Source of the DNA: an uncultured Pelagibacteraceae bacterium
Lineage (GTDB): Bacteria; Pseudomonadota; Alphaproteobacteria; Pelagibacterales; Pelagibacteraceae
Reading direction: 5' to 3'
Length of the DNA stretch: 64,000 nt
Assembly (NCBI GenBank): GCA_902612325.1
Contig: CACMDB010000005.1
Coordinates: 62,001-126,000 of the forward strand
Below the pieces are notes generated by a model, which did no database searches, was not told the DNA's origin, and worked only from the letters and a program-made list of their open reading frames with translations. A program made the translations under genes and the position numbers. This document shows, piece by piece, positions 18,685-28,153 of the stretch (positions are counted from its first letter, which is position 1; each line of letters opens with the position of its first letter).

Positions 18685-19650
18685 TTAAAGTTTAATAATT
18701 TTTGATTTGTCTAATTTTTTTTCAAAAAAATCAATTATATTTTGTATTGTTTCTTTTCCCATTCTTATCATGCATTCCTCAGTAAATGCAGCGGTATGAG
18801 GACTTAAAAAAACTTTATTGTTTTTTAGCAGAGGATTATCCTCTTTAGGCGGTTCTGTTTCAAAAACATCTAAACCTGCACCAAATATAAGACTTTCATT
18901 TAATGCTTTATCTAAGTCATTCTCATTAATCATTCCACCTCTTGCAGCATTAATAATTATACAATTTTTCCTCATTGTTTTAAGTAAGTCATAATTAATA
19001 ATATTTTTCGTTTTTTCATTAAGAGGCATATGTAAAGAAATGGCATCCATTGATTTTACTGCTTCTGTAAGATCTTCAACTTTTTTTCCACCCAATTCCT
19101 CAATAATATCTTTTGAAACAAATGGATCATAAACAAAAACATTCATTTCAAATCCTTTGCATCTTCTAATTAAAGATTGACCAATTCTACCAAATCCAGC
19201 AATTAAAATATTTTTTTTCCAAAGTTCAATTGTTTTTGGAAGTTTGTTTCTATTAGAAAAATTTCCTGTTTTAACAGCCTCATCATACATGTTTTTTCTC
19301 TTTGATATATTGAGCAACATAAACATAACATGTTCTGCCACCGCAACAGCATTTGCTGTAGCCGTAATTGCCAAGGCGATATTTTTTTCTTTAGAAGACT
19401 TGAGATCAATATTGTCGTATCCAACGCCATGGCGAGATATAATCTTAAGTTTTTTTGATATATTGATTAATTCGCTAGATAAATTTGCTGTTCTAATTGA
19501 TAGACCATCACACTCCAAAATTTTTTGTTTAATATCTTTGTCATCTATATTTTCAATAATCTCATAATCATAATTTGGGTTATTCTTTATGAGATCTATC
19601 CCCGCTTTATGAATAGGTTGAATGATCAAAATTTTTTTTTTATCTGACAC
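18685..19650 (-). CDS. D-2-hydroxyacid dehydrogenase
   Basis: A 321-residue NAD-dependent dehydrogenase of the D-isomer-specific family, most like phosphoglycerate dehydrogenase in layout but without an ACT domain. Seen are the SRHGVGYDNID substrate loop, the NAD motif GFGRIGQS, the Arg of INAARGGMI, the Glu of FETEPP and the His of LSPHTAAF. It is in a minus-strand run with the aldolase and aldehyde dehydrogenase genes, so it probably reduces or oxidises a hydroxyacid of the same catabolic route. Confidence 0.85.
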   Translation of the reverse strand: MSDKKKILIIQPIHKAGIDLIKNNPNYDYEIIENIDDKDIKQKILECDGLSIRTANLSSELINISKKLKIISRHGVGYDNIDLKSSKEKNIALAITATANAVAVAEHVMFMLLNISKRKNMYDEAVKTGNFSNRNKLPKTIELWKKNILIAGFGRIGQSLIRRCKGFEMNVFVYDPFVSKDIIEELGGKKVEDLTEAVKSMDAISLHMPLNEKTKNIINYDLLKTMRKNCIIINAARGGMINENDLDKALNESLIFGAGLDVFETEPPKEDNPLLKNNKVFLSPHTAAFTEECMIRMGKETIQNIIDFFEKKLDKSKIIKL

Positions 19651-19656
19651 TTAAAT

Positions 19657-20448
19657 TTAGTAAGCTTTAGAGTCTTCTTTTGATTTGATTGATTTTAATT
19701 TAGATACAGCATTTTTTGCACCTGCACTCATATATCTTTGATCGGATCCAATAGTTACCAAATTAAATCCTAAATTAAGCATTTTTTTTGCATACTCTGG
19801 ACTAGCATTATGAATACCTGCAAAAATTTTATTTTTTTTTGCATGATCCAAGATATTCAAAATCTTTTCATAAGTTGGACTTCCTTCAGGATTATCAAAA
19901 GCTGGTTTTTGACCTATAGCCAGACTTAAATCAGCAGGTCCAATATAAATTCCATCTATTCCAGGCGTACTCATAATTTCATCTAATTTATCCAAGGCCT
20001 CTTTTGTCTCTATCATTGCCATTTTCAAAATCTCATCATTTGCAAAATCTCCATAATCTGAACCTCCATAAATTAATCCTCTAATTGGTCCAAAACTTCT
20101 ATACCCTTTAGGAGGATACATGCATGCTTGAACAAATTTTTCTGCTTCAGATTTGTTACTCACCATTGGACAAATTACACCATAACATCCTGCATCTAAA
20201 ATTTTCATTATTTGTCCTGGTTCATTCCAGTTTACTCTTGCTAAAGGAGTAACATCTGTAGATGAAATTGATTGCAGCATTTGTAATGCATTTGGATAAT
20301 CTATAACACCATGTTGCATATCAATTGTAAGCGAGTCCCAACCTTGATGAGACATTACTTCCGCTGAAAAAGAACTAGGAATTTGTAACCAGCCATTAAT
20401 TATTTGCTCACCATCTCTCATCATCTTTTTTATTTTATTTGGCCTCAT
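19657..20448 (-). CDS. HpcH/HpaI-type class II aldolase
   Basis: A 263-residue metal-dependent aldolase of the HpcH/GarL group. Motifs are SLTIDMQHG (usually DxEHG), the Arg of LARVNW, the metal Glu of MIETKEAL and Asp of IYIGPADLSLAIG. Such enzymes split 2-keto-3-deoxy sugar acids into pyruvate and an aldehyde. It lies between the hydroxyacid and aldehyde dehydrogenase genes. In this cluster it may replace the missing IolJ aldolase, which is an inference. Confidence 0.86.
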   Translation of the reverse strand: MRPNKIKKMMRDGEQIINGWLQIPSSFSAEVMSHQGWDSLTIDMQHGVIDYPNALQMLQSISSTDVTPLARVNWNEPGQIMKILDAGCYGVICPMVSNKSEAEKFVQACMYPPKGYRSFGPIRGLIYGGSDYGDFANDEILKMAMIETKEALDKLDEIMSTPGIDGIYIGPADLSLAIGQKPAFDNPEGSPTYEKILNILDHAKKNKIFAGIHNASPEYAKKMLNLGFNLVTIGSDQRYMSAGAKNAVSKLKSIKSKEDSKAY

Positions 20449-20449
20449 T

Positions 20450-21892
20450 TTAAGATTTCAATCCAAGGTGAGTGAATTTTATATTAAGATAATCTTTAAT
20501 TGCCATTGAACCACCTTCACGTCCATATCCAGTTTGTTTAATTCCGCCAAAAGGTGCCTCAGCTATCGCAACTGCAGGAGTATTAACCGCTACAGTACCA
20601 GTTTCCATTAATTCTGAAGCTCTGTGAGCTTTGTCCATAGAATTTGTATAAATATAACTACATAATCCTAAGTCATTATCATTAGCTCTCTCAACTACTT
20701 CATCAAAAGTTTTAAATGACAACATTGGAACTAATGGACCAAATGGTTCTTGTTTCATTATTGTAAAATTGTCCTTTACATTGTCAAAAACTGTTGGCTC
20801 ATAAAAATATCCTTTGTTAAAACCTTGAGGTCTTTTTCCACCCAATAAAACTTTTGCTCCTTCCTTTTTAGTTGTTTCAACTAATTCTTCAATTTCTCCT
20901 AATCTTTTTGCAGTTGTTAGAGGACCTAACTGAACTCCTTCATCTAAACCATTACCAATTTTTAATTTTTTTGTTCTTTCAATAAACGCATTAATGAATT
21001 CGTCTTTTTTATTTTCTTGTATATAAAATCTGTTAGGTGAAATACAAACTTGACCATTATTTCTAAATTTTGCAGTAATTGCCATATCTGCAACTTTATT
21101 TATATCAACATCATCAAAAACTATAAAAGGTGAGTGTCCACTAAGCTCCATAGTAACTCTTTGAACTTTGTCTGCGGCCTTTTTTAAGATTAATTTACCC
21201 ACTCTTGTTGATCCAGTAATAGAGACCTTTTTAATAATATCAGACTCTAACAACTCATTTGAAATACTTTCAGGGTCTCCTGATAATAAGTTTACAACTC
21301 CAGGAGGGACTCCCGCTTCTTTACAAATATCTACTAACTCCATTACTGTTCCTGGAGTAATCACATCAGGCTTACAAATTACTGAACATCCGGCAGCTAA
21401 TGCTGTTGAAATTTTTCTTGCTGCTAGAATTAAAGGAAAATTCCATGGCACTAAAGCTGCTACAACTCCAACTGGCTGATAATAAACATGAACTCTGGTA
21501 TCTGGAAATCGACTTTCGACTGTTTGTCCATAAATTCTTTTTGTTTCTTCAGCATTCCACTCAAATATATCAGCAGCCCCACCAGTTTCGCCAATTCCCT
21601 CTGCTAAAGGTTTTCCAACTTCAATCGTTAACCATTTTGCTAAAACATCTTGTTTTTTTCTTAAAAGATCAGCAATTTTTCTAATAATATATGATCTCTG
21701 CCAAGGTAAAGTGTTTTTCCAAACTTCCAAACCTTTCTCTGCAGATTTAAGAGCTTTTTGAACATCTGCTGAAGACGCTTTAGACGCTTGGCCAATAATT
21801 TCTTCCGTAGCAGGATTTATAACATCGTAAGTTTCTTTTTTTTCCGCTTGTTGCCACTTACCATCTATGAACTGCCCAAATTTACTATACAT
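20450..21892 (-). CDS. NAD(P)-dependent aldehyde dehydrogenase (SSADH/AldA-like)
   Basis: A 480-residue aldehyde dehydrogenase with VPWNFPL, the NAD-site GSTRVGK, the Glu of ELSGHSPF, the catalytic Cys of NGQVCISPNRF and the closing GGIKQTGYGREGG. It resembles succinate-semialdehyde or glycolaldehyde dehydrogenases, not the CoA-acylating IolA. The start is set at the ATG at 21892; an in-frame ATG at 22003 would add an unlikely Cys/Tyr-rich leader and reach into iolD. It heads the minus-strand part of the cluster, divergent from iolD. Confidence 0.88.
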   Translation of the reverse strand: MYSKFGQFIDGKWQQAEKKETYDVINPATEEIIGQASKASSADVQKALKSAEKGLEVWKNTLPWQRSYIIRKIADLLRKKQDVLAKWLTIEVGKPLAEGIGETGGAADIFEWNAEETKRIYGQTVESRFPDTRVHVYYQPVGVVAALVPWNFPLILAARKISTALAAGCSVICKPDVITPGTVMELVDICKEAGVPPGVVNLLSGDPESISNELLESDIIKKVSITGSTRVGKLILKKAADKVQRVTMELSGHSPFIVFDDVDINKVADMAITAKFRNNGQVCISPNRFYIQENKKDEFINAFIERTKKLKIGNGLDEGVQLGPLTTAKRLGEIEELVETTKKEGAKVLLGGKRPQGFNKGYFYEPTVFDNVKDNFTIMKQEPFGPLVPMLSFKTFDEVVERANDNDLGLCSYIYTNSMDKAHRASELMETGTVAVNTPAVAIAEAPFGGIKQTGYGREGGSMAIKDYLNIKFTHLGLKS

Positions 21893-21946
21893 AATTTTTA
21901 TTTTATGGTTAATTAAGCGAAATTTTAAGAGAATATATCTACAATT

Positions 21947-23791
21947 ATGAAAAAAATAAAGCTTACATGTGCTCATGCAATTGTAAAGTTCCTGACTTCT
22001 CAAAAAATTCTTATCGATGGTAAAAAAGAACCTTTATTCGCTGGTGCTTTTGGAATATTTGGTCATGGTAATGTAGCTTGTTTAGGACAAGCTTTAGAGG
22101 AAAATAAAGATAAACTTCCAACTTATAGAGGTCATCATGAGCAAAACATGGCTTTAACAGGAATTGCTTACGCTAGAGCAAAAAGAAGAAAACAAGTATT
22201 TGTAGCAACAAGTTCTGTAGGTCCTGGTTCTACAAATATGGTAACAGCTGCAGCAGTTGCGATGAGTAATAGACTGCCAATTTTATTTCTTCCGGGTGAT
22301 ACTTACGCAAATAGGATGCCTGATCCAGTTTTACAACAAGTAGAACATTTTAATAATCCAGGAATTACTCAAAATGATGCTTTTAAACCAGTTACAAAAT
22401 ATTTTGATAGAATAACCAGACCAGAACAAATTTTACAAACATTTCCCCAAGCAGTACAAGTTTTAGTAGACCCGGCTGATTGTGGTCCAGTATGCATATC
22501 TTTATGTCAGGATATACAAGGAGAAATTTTTGATTATTCTGAGGATTTTTTTAAAGAAAAAATCCACAATATACGAAGACCAAGACCTGATGATTTTCAA
22601 ATTAAAGAGGCAGCTGAAAAAATTAAAAAATCAAAAAATCCAATCATAATTTCTGGTGGAGGTGTTTTTTACTCAGATGCAATGGAGGAACTTTCTACTT
22701 TTGCAGTTAAACACAATATACCTGTAACACAAACTGTAATGGGTTATTCTTCTATGAAAAGAGATCATTCTCATTTTTTAGGACCTATTGGAGGTTTAGG
22801 AGGAAAAGCAGCAAACAACTTTGCAAAAAAAACTGATTTAGCGATTGCTATTGGAACTAAGTTAGGAGATTTTACAACCGGGTCATGGTCCAATTTTGAA
22901 AATCCAAATTTTTCATTAGTATCAATTAATGTTGCAAGATTTGATGCTAGTAAGCATATGGCACAATCAATTATTGGAGATGCAAAAGTTTCTCTAAATG
23001 AACTATCACAAGCTTTAGGTGATTGGAAAGCATCCGAGGAATGGCATAAAAAATCCAGAGATGAACTTAAATCTTGGAATGAATATGTTGATAAAGAAAG
23101 TGGACCAACTAATCAAAAACTCCCAAGTTATGCTCATGCAGTTGGTGCAATTTATAGAAACTCTGATCCAAGTGATATTGCTGTCACTGCAGCTGGAGGT
23201 TTGGTAGGTGAAGTTGTTCAAATTTGGAGACCGAGAGAACTTAATACTCATGAAACAGAGTGGGGCTTTAGTTGTATGAGTTATGAAATTTCTGGAGCTT
23301 TAGGAATTAAAATGGCCAACCCAAACAAAGAAGTTATAACATTTGTAGGTGATGGATCATATTTACTTTATAATTCGGATATATATTCATCTGTAATAAC
23401 TAATAATAAACTTATTGTAATTGTCTGTGATAATGGTGGTCACGCTGTCATTAATAGACTTCAATTATTTAAAGGTGGAAAAGAATTTAATTGTTTATTT
23501 GAGAGTTCAAATGTTTCAAATTTAGTAAAAGTAAATTTTGCAAAACATGCAGAAAGTATGGGGGCAAAGTCTGAAGAGGTAAGTTCTATCAGTGAATTAG
23601 AGGAAGCCTTCAAAAGAGCGAAGAAATCAAAAGTAACTTACGTTATTTCAATCAAAACTCATTCATATCAATGGCTTGAAGGATCAGCTTATTGGGAAAG
23701 TCCAACATTAGAAATTCCCAAAACTAAGGAAAACGAAAAAGCTCTAAAATTACACAAAGAAGGTAAAGCAAAACAAAGACAGGGAGTATAA
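21947..23791 (+). CDS. iolD: ThDP-dependent trihydroxycyclohexane-1,2-dione hydrolase (IolD)
   Basis: A 614-residue ThDP enzyme. The opening LTCAHAIVKFL, the FGIFGHGNVACLGQAL segment, the YRGHHEQNMA motif with the ThDP Glu, and the C-terminal GDGSYLLYNS metal motif all match IolD. IolD hydrolyses the cyclic dione of inositol breakdown to 5-deoxy-glucuronate. It is 54 bp from the divergent aldehyde dehydrogenase start and is followed within five bases by a second Gfo/Idh/MocA gene. Confidence 0.92.
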   Translation: MKKIKLTCAHAIVKFLTSQKILIDGKKEPLFAGAFGIFGHGNVACLGQALEENKDKLPTYRGHHEQNMALTGIAYARAKRRKQVFVATSSVGPGSTNMVTAAAVAMSNRLPILFLPGDTYANRMPDPVLQQVEHFNNPGITQNDAFKPVTKYFDRITRPEQILQTFPQAVQVLVDPADCGPVCISLCQDIQGEIFDYSEDFFKEKIHNIRRPRPDDFQIKEAAEKIKKSKNPIIISGGGVFYSDAMEELSTFAVKHNIPVTQTVMGYSSMKRDHSHFLGPIGGLGGKAANNFAKKTDLAIAIGTKLGDFTTGSWSNFENPNFSLVSINVARFDASKHMAQSIIGDAKVSLNELSQALGDWKASEEWHKKSRDELKSWNEYVDKESGPTNQKLPSYAHAVGAIYRNSDPSDIAVTAAGGLVGEVVQIWRPRELNTHETEWGFSCMSYEISGALGIKMANPNKEVITFVGDGSYLLYNSDIYSSVITNNKLIVIVCDNGGHAVINRLQLFKGGKEFNCLFESSNVSNLVKVNFAKHAESMGAKSEEVSSISELEEAFKRAKKSKVTYVISIKTHSYQWLEGSAYWESPTLEIPKTKENEKALKLHKEGKAKQRQGV

Positions 23792-23796
23792 CCCTA

Positions 23797-24957
23797 ATGA
23801 GCAAAGTATTTAAAGTTGGCTTAATTGGCTGTGGTCATATCGCAGAAACATATTTCAGAGCTCACAAATATTTCAAAAATTTTAAAATTATTAAATGTGC
23901 AGACGTTAAAGAAAAAGCAGCTAAGAAATGTGCTAAAATTTACAAAATTAAAGCAGTTTCGGTAAGTAATTTACTTAAAGATAAACAGGTTGAAATAATA
24001 TTGAATCTAACCCCTCCAAAAGTTCATTACCAAATTGCAAAAAAGTCTTTGTTAAATGGAAAACATGTGTATTCAGAAAAACCACTAGCAATAAATCTAA
24101 AAGACGGAAAAGAATTACTTAAGCTCTCAAAAAAAAAGAAATTATACTTAGGAAATGCCCCAGATACTTTTCTCGGAGGAGGTAATCAAAAATCTAAAGA
24201 ATTATTAGAAGGTAAAAGTATCGGTAAAGTAAATTTAGGTAATGCGATTTTTGCTTTTCCAGGGGTTCAATCTTATCATCCAGACCCAGAACCATGGTTT
24301 GCAAAAAAAGAAGGCGGTCCAGTAATTGATATGGGACCTTATTATCTCACAGCATTAGTAAATTTATTAGGTCCAGCAAAAGAGGTAAAAGCGGCAAGTT
24401 TAATGAAAGGTTCACGATTTAGAACAATTGGTATTGGTCCCAAAAAGGGAAAAAGAATTAAGGTAGAATGTCCAACTACATATTTCACAACAATTATATT
24501 TAAAAATGGAAGTATTATAAGACTAACTTTATCTTTTGATGTTATAGCCCATCAAAGAAATCATATTGAACTTTATGGAACCAAAGGTTCAATGATTGTG
24601 CCAGATCCTAATATGTTTGGTGGTTCAGTATATTTATGTAAAAAATTAGGAAGCCCATGGAAAGAATTTAAAACAAATCGTATGCCTTTAGGAAAAATTA
24701 ATATTAGAACTCAAAGTTCTAGAGCAAATGAGTCACCTACTAACGCTAATTACAGAGGAGTTGGTCTTGCAGAAATGGCTTATTGTATTGATAAAAAAAA
24801 GATACATAGATGCAATGGAGAAGTATCTTTGCATGTTCTTGACTTGATACAATCAACTATGCAATCTGCTAAAACAAATAAACCAATTAGACTTAGTACA
24901 ACATGCAAAATTCCAAAACTTTTTATTAATAAAGAAATAAATAAATTAATGAGATAA
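23797..24957 (+). CDS. Gfo/Idh/MocA-family oxidoreductase
   Basis: A 386-residue NAD(P)-dependent dehydrogenase with the Rossmann motif GLIGCGHIAETY, the catalytic Lys in SEKPLAINL and the GGPVIDMGPYYLTAL segment. It is larger than the iolG-like protein and distinct from it, more like glucose-fructose or unknown sugar dehydrogenases. It sits between iolD and the ROK gene, so it is likely to act on the same sugar or cyclitol, or on an isomer of it. Confidence 0.83.
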   Translation: MSKVFKVGLIGCGHIAETYFRAHKYFKNFKIIKCADVKEKAAKKCAKIYKIKAVSVSNLLKDKQVEIILNLTPPKVHYQIAKKSLLNGKHVYSEKPLAINLKDGKELLKLSKKKKLYLGNAPDTFLGGGNQKSKELLEGKSIGKVNLGNAIFAFPGVQSYHPDPEPWFAKKEGGPVIDMGPYYLTALVNLLGPAKEVKAASLMKGSRFRTIGIGPKKGKRIKVECPTTYFTTIIFKNGSIIRLTLSFDVIAHQRNHIELYGTKGSMIVPDPNMFGGSVYLCKKLGSPWKEFKTNRMPLGKINIRTQSSRANESPTNANYRGVGLAEMAYCIDKKKIHRCNGEVSLHVLDLIQSTMQSAKTNKPIRLSTTCKIPKLFINKEINKLMR

Positions 24958-24960
24958 AAT

Positions 24961-25863
24961 ATGCAGATTGGTATTGATCTTGGGGCAAGTAAAATAGAGT
25001 ATGTGTTATTAGATGATGTTGGCAATGAGCATCATAGAGAAAGAACCGAAGTTCCAAAAAATTACAAAGATACATTATCAATAATAAAAAAAATAGTTAT
25101 CGAACTTGAGCGTAAAGCTGGTAAAGAATTACCAGTGGGTGTATGTCATCCAGGGATTCATTCTATTCAAACAGGACTAGTTAAAAATGCGCCTAATTCT
25201 TTTTGGATAAATGGCAAACCTTTACAAAGAGATTTACGTAGTGAGATTGGTAAAGAAATTTATTGTGAAAATGATGCAAACTGTTTTGCTTTATCAGAAG
25301 CAATAGATGGTTCTGGAAAACATTATAAAATAGTTTTTGGGGTAATTCTTGGATCTGGTGTTGGAGGCGGTTTAGTTATAGATAAACGAATTGTTAATGG
25401 GCCTAATGGGATTACTGGAGAATGGGGACATAATCAAATACCGAGTGCTTGTATTGAAGGTGTTCAAATAAAAAAAACTAATTTAAGAGCTGGAGAAATA
25501 GAGAACTTTGTTGCAGGTATAGGTATTTCTAAAGCGTTCAAAAACGAGTTTAAAAAAGATTTATCTGCCCAGAAGATATTTGAGATGCATAGAAAACTTG
25601 ATTTAGATGCAGAAAAATTAATTGATAAATATAAAGATCAACTCGCTATGTCTTTGGCTACTGTTGTTAACATTATTGACCCAGATGTTTTTGTTTTCGG
25701 GGGCGGGGTATCTAACGAAATAAATTTTTTAGATGAAATTAAACAAAAAATGAAAAAATTTGTAGCCGGAGGTGAATTTGAGGGGACTTTTTTAAAACCC
25801 AAATTTGGTGATGCAAGCGGTGTTCGGGGTGCAGCTCGATTAGCAAGAACCACAAATTATTGA
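24961..25863 (+). CDS. ROK-family sugar kinase-like protein
   Basis: A 300-residue ROK protein without a DNA-binding domain. The phosphate-1 motif GIDLGASKIE is at the N-terminus, followed by the END sequence YCENDANCFALSE with the catalytic Asp, GVILGSGVGGGLV, and a C-terminal FVFGGGVSN. The sugar-binding GEWGH is kept, but the usual Zn motif CxCGxxGCxE is reduced to LRAGEIENF. It may be a kinase for a cluster intermediate, perhaps taking the place of IolC, or a catalytically altered member. Confidence 0.82.
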   Translation: MQIGIDLGASKIEYVLLDDVGNEHHRERTEVPKNYKDTLSIIKKIVIELERKAGKELPVGVCHPGIHSIQTGLVKNAPNSFWINGKPLQRDLRSEIGKEIYCENDANCFALSEAIDGSGKHYKIVFGVILGSGVGGGLVIDKRIVNGPNGITGEWGHNQIPSACIEGVQIKKTNLRAGEIENFVAGIGISKAFKNEFKKDLSAQKIFEMHRKLDLDAEKLIDKYKDQLAMSLATVVNIIDPDVFVFGGGVSNEINFLDEIKQKMKKFVAGGEFEGTFLKPKFGDASGVRGAARLARTTNY

Positions 25864-25923
25864 CTAGTGAAGAAAATTCATTTACTACAAATGAGCTAAT
25901 TATTAAAGTCTAGGAAGAGAAAT

Positions 25924-26772
25924 ATGAAATTGTGTAGAATAGGTAGTGTTGGAGAAGAAAAACCAGCAATCATAGATAGTGAAAACAATTACCGAGATTT
26001 GTCATCAATAATTAATGATTTTAACCCTGACACATTGAATTTTGATACATTAGAAAAATTGAAAAAAACTGATATTTCAAGTTTACCAAAGCTTGATTCA
26101 AATTCTAGAATAGGTGCATGCGTCTCTAACCCAGCAAAATTTATTGGTATTGGTTTGAATTTCAAAGATCATGCTGAAGAACAAAATTTGCCAATACCAA
26201 AAGAACCGATTATTTTCTCAAAATTCACTAGTTGTATTACTGGACCAAACGATCCTATCATTGTTCCTAAAGGATCAAATCATACTGATTGGGAAGTTGA
26301 AATTGGTTTTGTAATAGGAAAAAAAGCTATAAATGTTAGTATTGAAAACGCCTTAGATCATGTTCTTGGTTTTTTTCTAGTTAATGATGTGAGTGAAAGA
26401 GATTTTCAAAAGAATAGAGGTTTAACTTGGGATAAAGGAAAGGGTTTTGATACTTTTGGTCCAATAGGCCCGTTCATAGTTACTACAGACGAATTACCAG
26501 ACTATCAAAATTTAGATATGTTTTTAGATGTAAATGGGAAAAGGATGCAGACTGGAAATACAAGTAAAATGATTTTTGATATTAAAACTTTAGTTTCTTA
26601 TATGAGCTCGTGTATGAGCTTACACCCTGGTGATATTTGTTGCACTGGGACGCCTCCAGGTGTTGGAGAGAATATGAAGCCACCTCAGTTTTTAAAAGGT
26701 GGAGAGGAAGTAGTTTTAGGCATAGATAAACTTGGTGCTCAAAAACACCACGTTGTTCCTTACAAGGAATAA
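25924..26772 (+). CDS. Fumarylacetoacetate hydrolase-family protein
   Basis: A 282-residue FAH-family protein with the core pattern FIGIGLNFKDHAEE, IIFSKFTS, the metal Glu pair of DWEVEIGFVIG, the VNDVSERDFQ loop and TGTPPGVG. Relatives include ureidoglycolate lyase and diketo-deoxy-sugar acid hydrolases. A GGAAGAGAAAT ribosome site precedes the ATG. It is the last gene of the plus-strand cluster after iolD, so it probably acts on a keto-deoxy acid there, though the reaction is not known. Confidence 0.82.
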   Translation: MKLCRIGSVGEEKPAIIDSENNYRDLSSIINDFNPDTLNFDTLEKLKKTDISSLPKLDSNSRIGACVSNPAKFIGIGLNFKDHAEEQNLPIPKEPIIFSKFTSCITGPNDPIIVPKGSNHTDWEVEIGFVIGKKAINVSIENALDHVLGFFLVNDVSERDFQKNRGLTWDKGKGFDTFGPIGPFIVTTDELPDYQNLDMFLDVNGKRMQTGNTSKMIFDIKTLVSYMSSCMSLHPGDICCTGTPPGVGENMKPPQFLKGGEEVVLGIDKLGAQKHHVVPYKE

Positions 26773-26791
26773 TATAAATTTTATTTATTAG

Positions 26792-27499
26792 ATGTTAGAA
26801 ATTTTTATTGCTTTAGGCGCGGGTTTGATAAGTTTTTTATCGCCATGTGTATTACCATTAATACCTGGTTATATCTCTTATATTTCTGGTACTTCATTAA
26901 ATGAGTTAACAGAAAAAAAAAATATAAACATAATTCCTATCATTCTTTTTACTATTGGTTTTTCAATTGTTTTTATTATTTTTGGCGCTGCTTCAACTTT
27001 TTTAGGCCAAGTATTATTACAAAATTCCAATGAATTAAGAATTGGTGCTGGATTAGTAATCTGTATTTTATCTTTACATTTAATTGGAATTATAAATTTA
27101 AAATTTTTGAATTATGAAAAAAGACTTCACACAAATAGTAACACTAATTTTTTTAGTCCAATATTAATTGGTATGGCTTTTGCTTTTGGTTGGACACCAT
27201 GCATAGGCCCTATTCTTGGATCAATCTTAGCACTTGCTTCAACAGAAGAGAGTATTAACAGAGGTATTATACTTTTATCATTTTATTCTTTAGGTCTTGC
27301 GTTACCATTTATTTTGTCGGGTTATTTAATTCAAAAATTTTTAATTTTTTCAAAAAATTTCAAAAAGAACATTAATTTAATTTCAAAAATTGGTGGTGTA
27401 ATATTATTAATTACCGGTATATTAATATTAACAAATCAGTTACAAGCATTAGGTTATTATTTACTTAACATATTTCCTTTTTTGCAAAACTTTGGATGA
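26792..27499 (+). CDS. ccdA: Cytochrome c biogenesis protein CcdA
   Basis: A 235-residue inner-membrane protein with six predicted helices. The redox Cys of LSPCVLPLIPGYISY near residue 20 and the second Cys of AFGWTPCIGPILGSIL near 130 match CcdA, the short form of DsbD that moves electrons from cytoplasmic thioredoxin to the periplasm for haem-c thiols. The next gene begins a few bases downstream, so they may share a transcript. Confidence 0.9.
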   Translation: MLEIFIALGAGLISFLSPCVLPLIPGYISYISGTSLNELTEKKNINIIPIILFTIGFSIVFIIFGAASTFLGQVLLQNSNELRIGAGLVICILSLHLIGIINLKFLNYEKRLHTNSNTNFFSPILIGMAFAFGWTPCIGPILGSILALASTEESINRGIILLSFYSLGLALPFILSGYLIQKFLIFSKNFKKNINLISKIGGVILLITGILILTNQLQALGYYLLNIFPFLQNFG

Positions 27500-27505
27500 T
27501 TGATT

Positions 27506-28090
27506 ATGAAGATTTATCAAATTGACTCAAGCGCTAGAAAAGAGGGATCGACCTCAAGAGCTTTAGCTAAAAAGTTACTTGAAAAAATTAAAAAACCTGA
27601 AGATGAGGTTATATATAGAGATCTAAATGAAGAAATGGTTTTTGTGAGTGGTTTAACAGAATCTGGAATGAATATTGATGAAAAAGACCAAAATGAAAAT
27701 CACAAAAAAATGTTTGAGCTCTCTAATCAACTCGTCAAAGAACTTAAAGAGAGTGATATTATAATTATTTCAGCACCAATTTATAATTATGGTCCTCCTG
27801 CAACTTTAAAAGCTTGGTCGGATTTGGCAGCAAGAATTGGAGAAACATTTAAATTTAAACCTAATGGCAGAAGAGAAGGTTTGTTAAAAAATAAAAAAGC
27901 TTATTTAGTAATTACATCAGGAGGTACTAAGTTAAATAGTAATGAAGATTTTTTAACTCCTTGGTTGAAATTTATTTTGAATTTCTTTGGTATTGAAAAA
28001 GTTGAGACAATCAGTGCGGATCAAATGGCTCTAGATTATGAAAAATCAATTAAAGAAGCTCACGCACAAATTGATAAAATAAAACTATAA
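27506..28090 (+). CDS. FMN-dependent NADH:quinone/azo reductase (AzoR-like)
   Basis: A 194-residue flavodoxin-like reductase. The phosphate loop SSARKEGSTSRA is at the N-terminus, then APIYNYGPPATLKAW and ITSGGTKLNS, all typical of AzoR. These cytoplasmic enzymes reduce quinones or azo compounds with NADH. I set the start at the ATG at 27506; a TTG at 27500 directly after the ccdA stop is the alternative. Confidence 0.85.
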   Translation: MKIYQIDSSARKEGSTSRALAKKLLEKIKKPEDEVIYRDLNEEMVFVSGLTESGMNIDEKDQNENHKKMFELSNQLVKELKESDIIIISAPIYNYGPPATLKAWSDLAARIGETFKFKPNGRREGLLKNKKAYLVITSGGTKLNSNEDFLTPWLKFILNFFGIEKVETISADQMALDYEKSIKEAHAQIDKIKL

Positions 28091-28153
28091 TCAATTTAAA
28101 TTAATTTCGAAATTTTGATTTATTCTTTTCTAATTCAATAAAATAAATTAATA

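Noticed and set aside
21893..22003. Longer N-terminus of the aldehyde dehydrogenase
   Set aside because: The extra residues are unlike any family N-terminus and would overlap the divergent iolD start.
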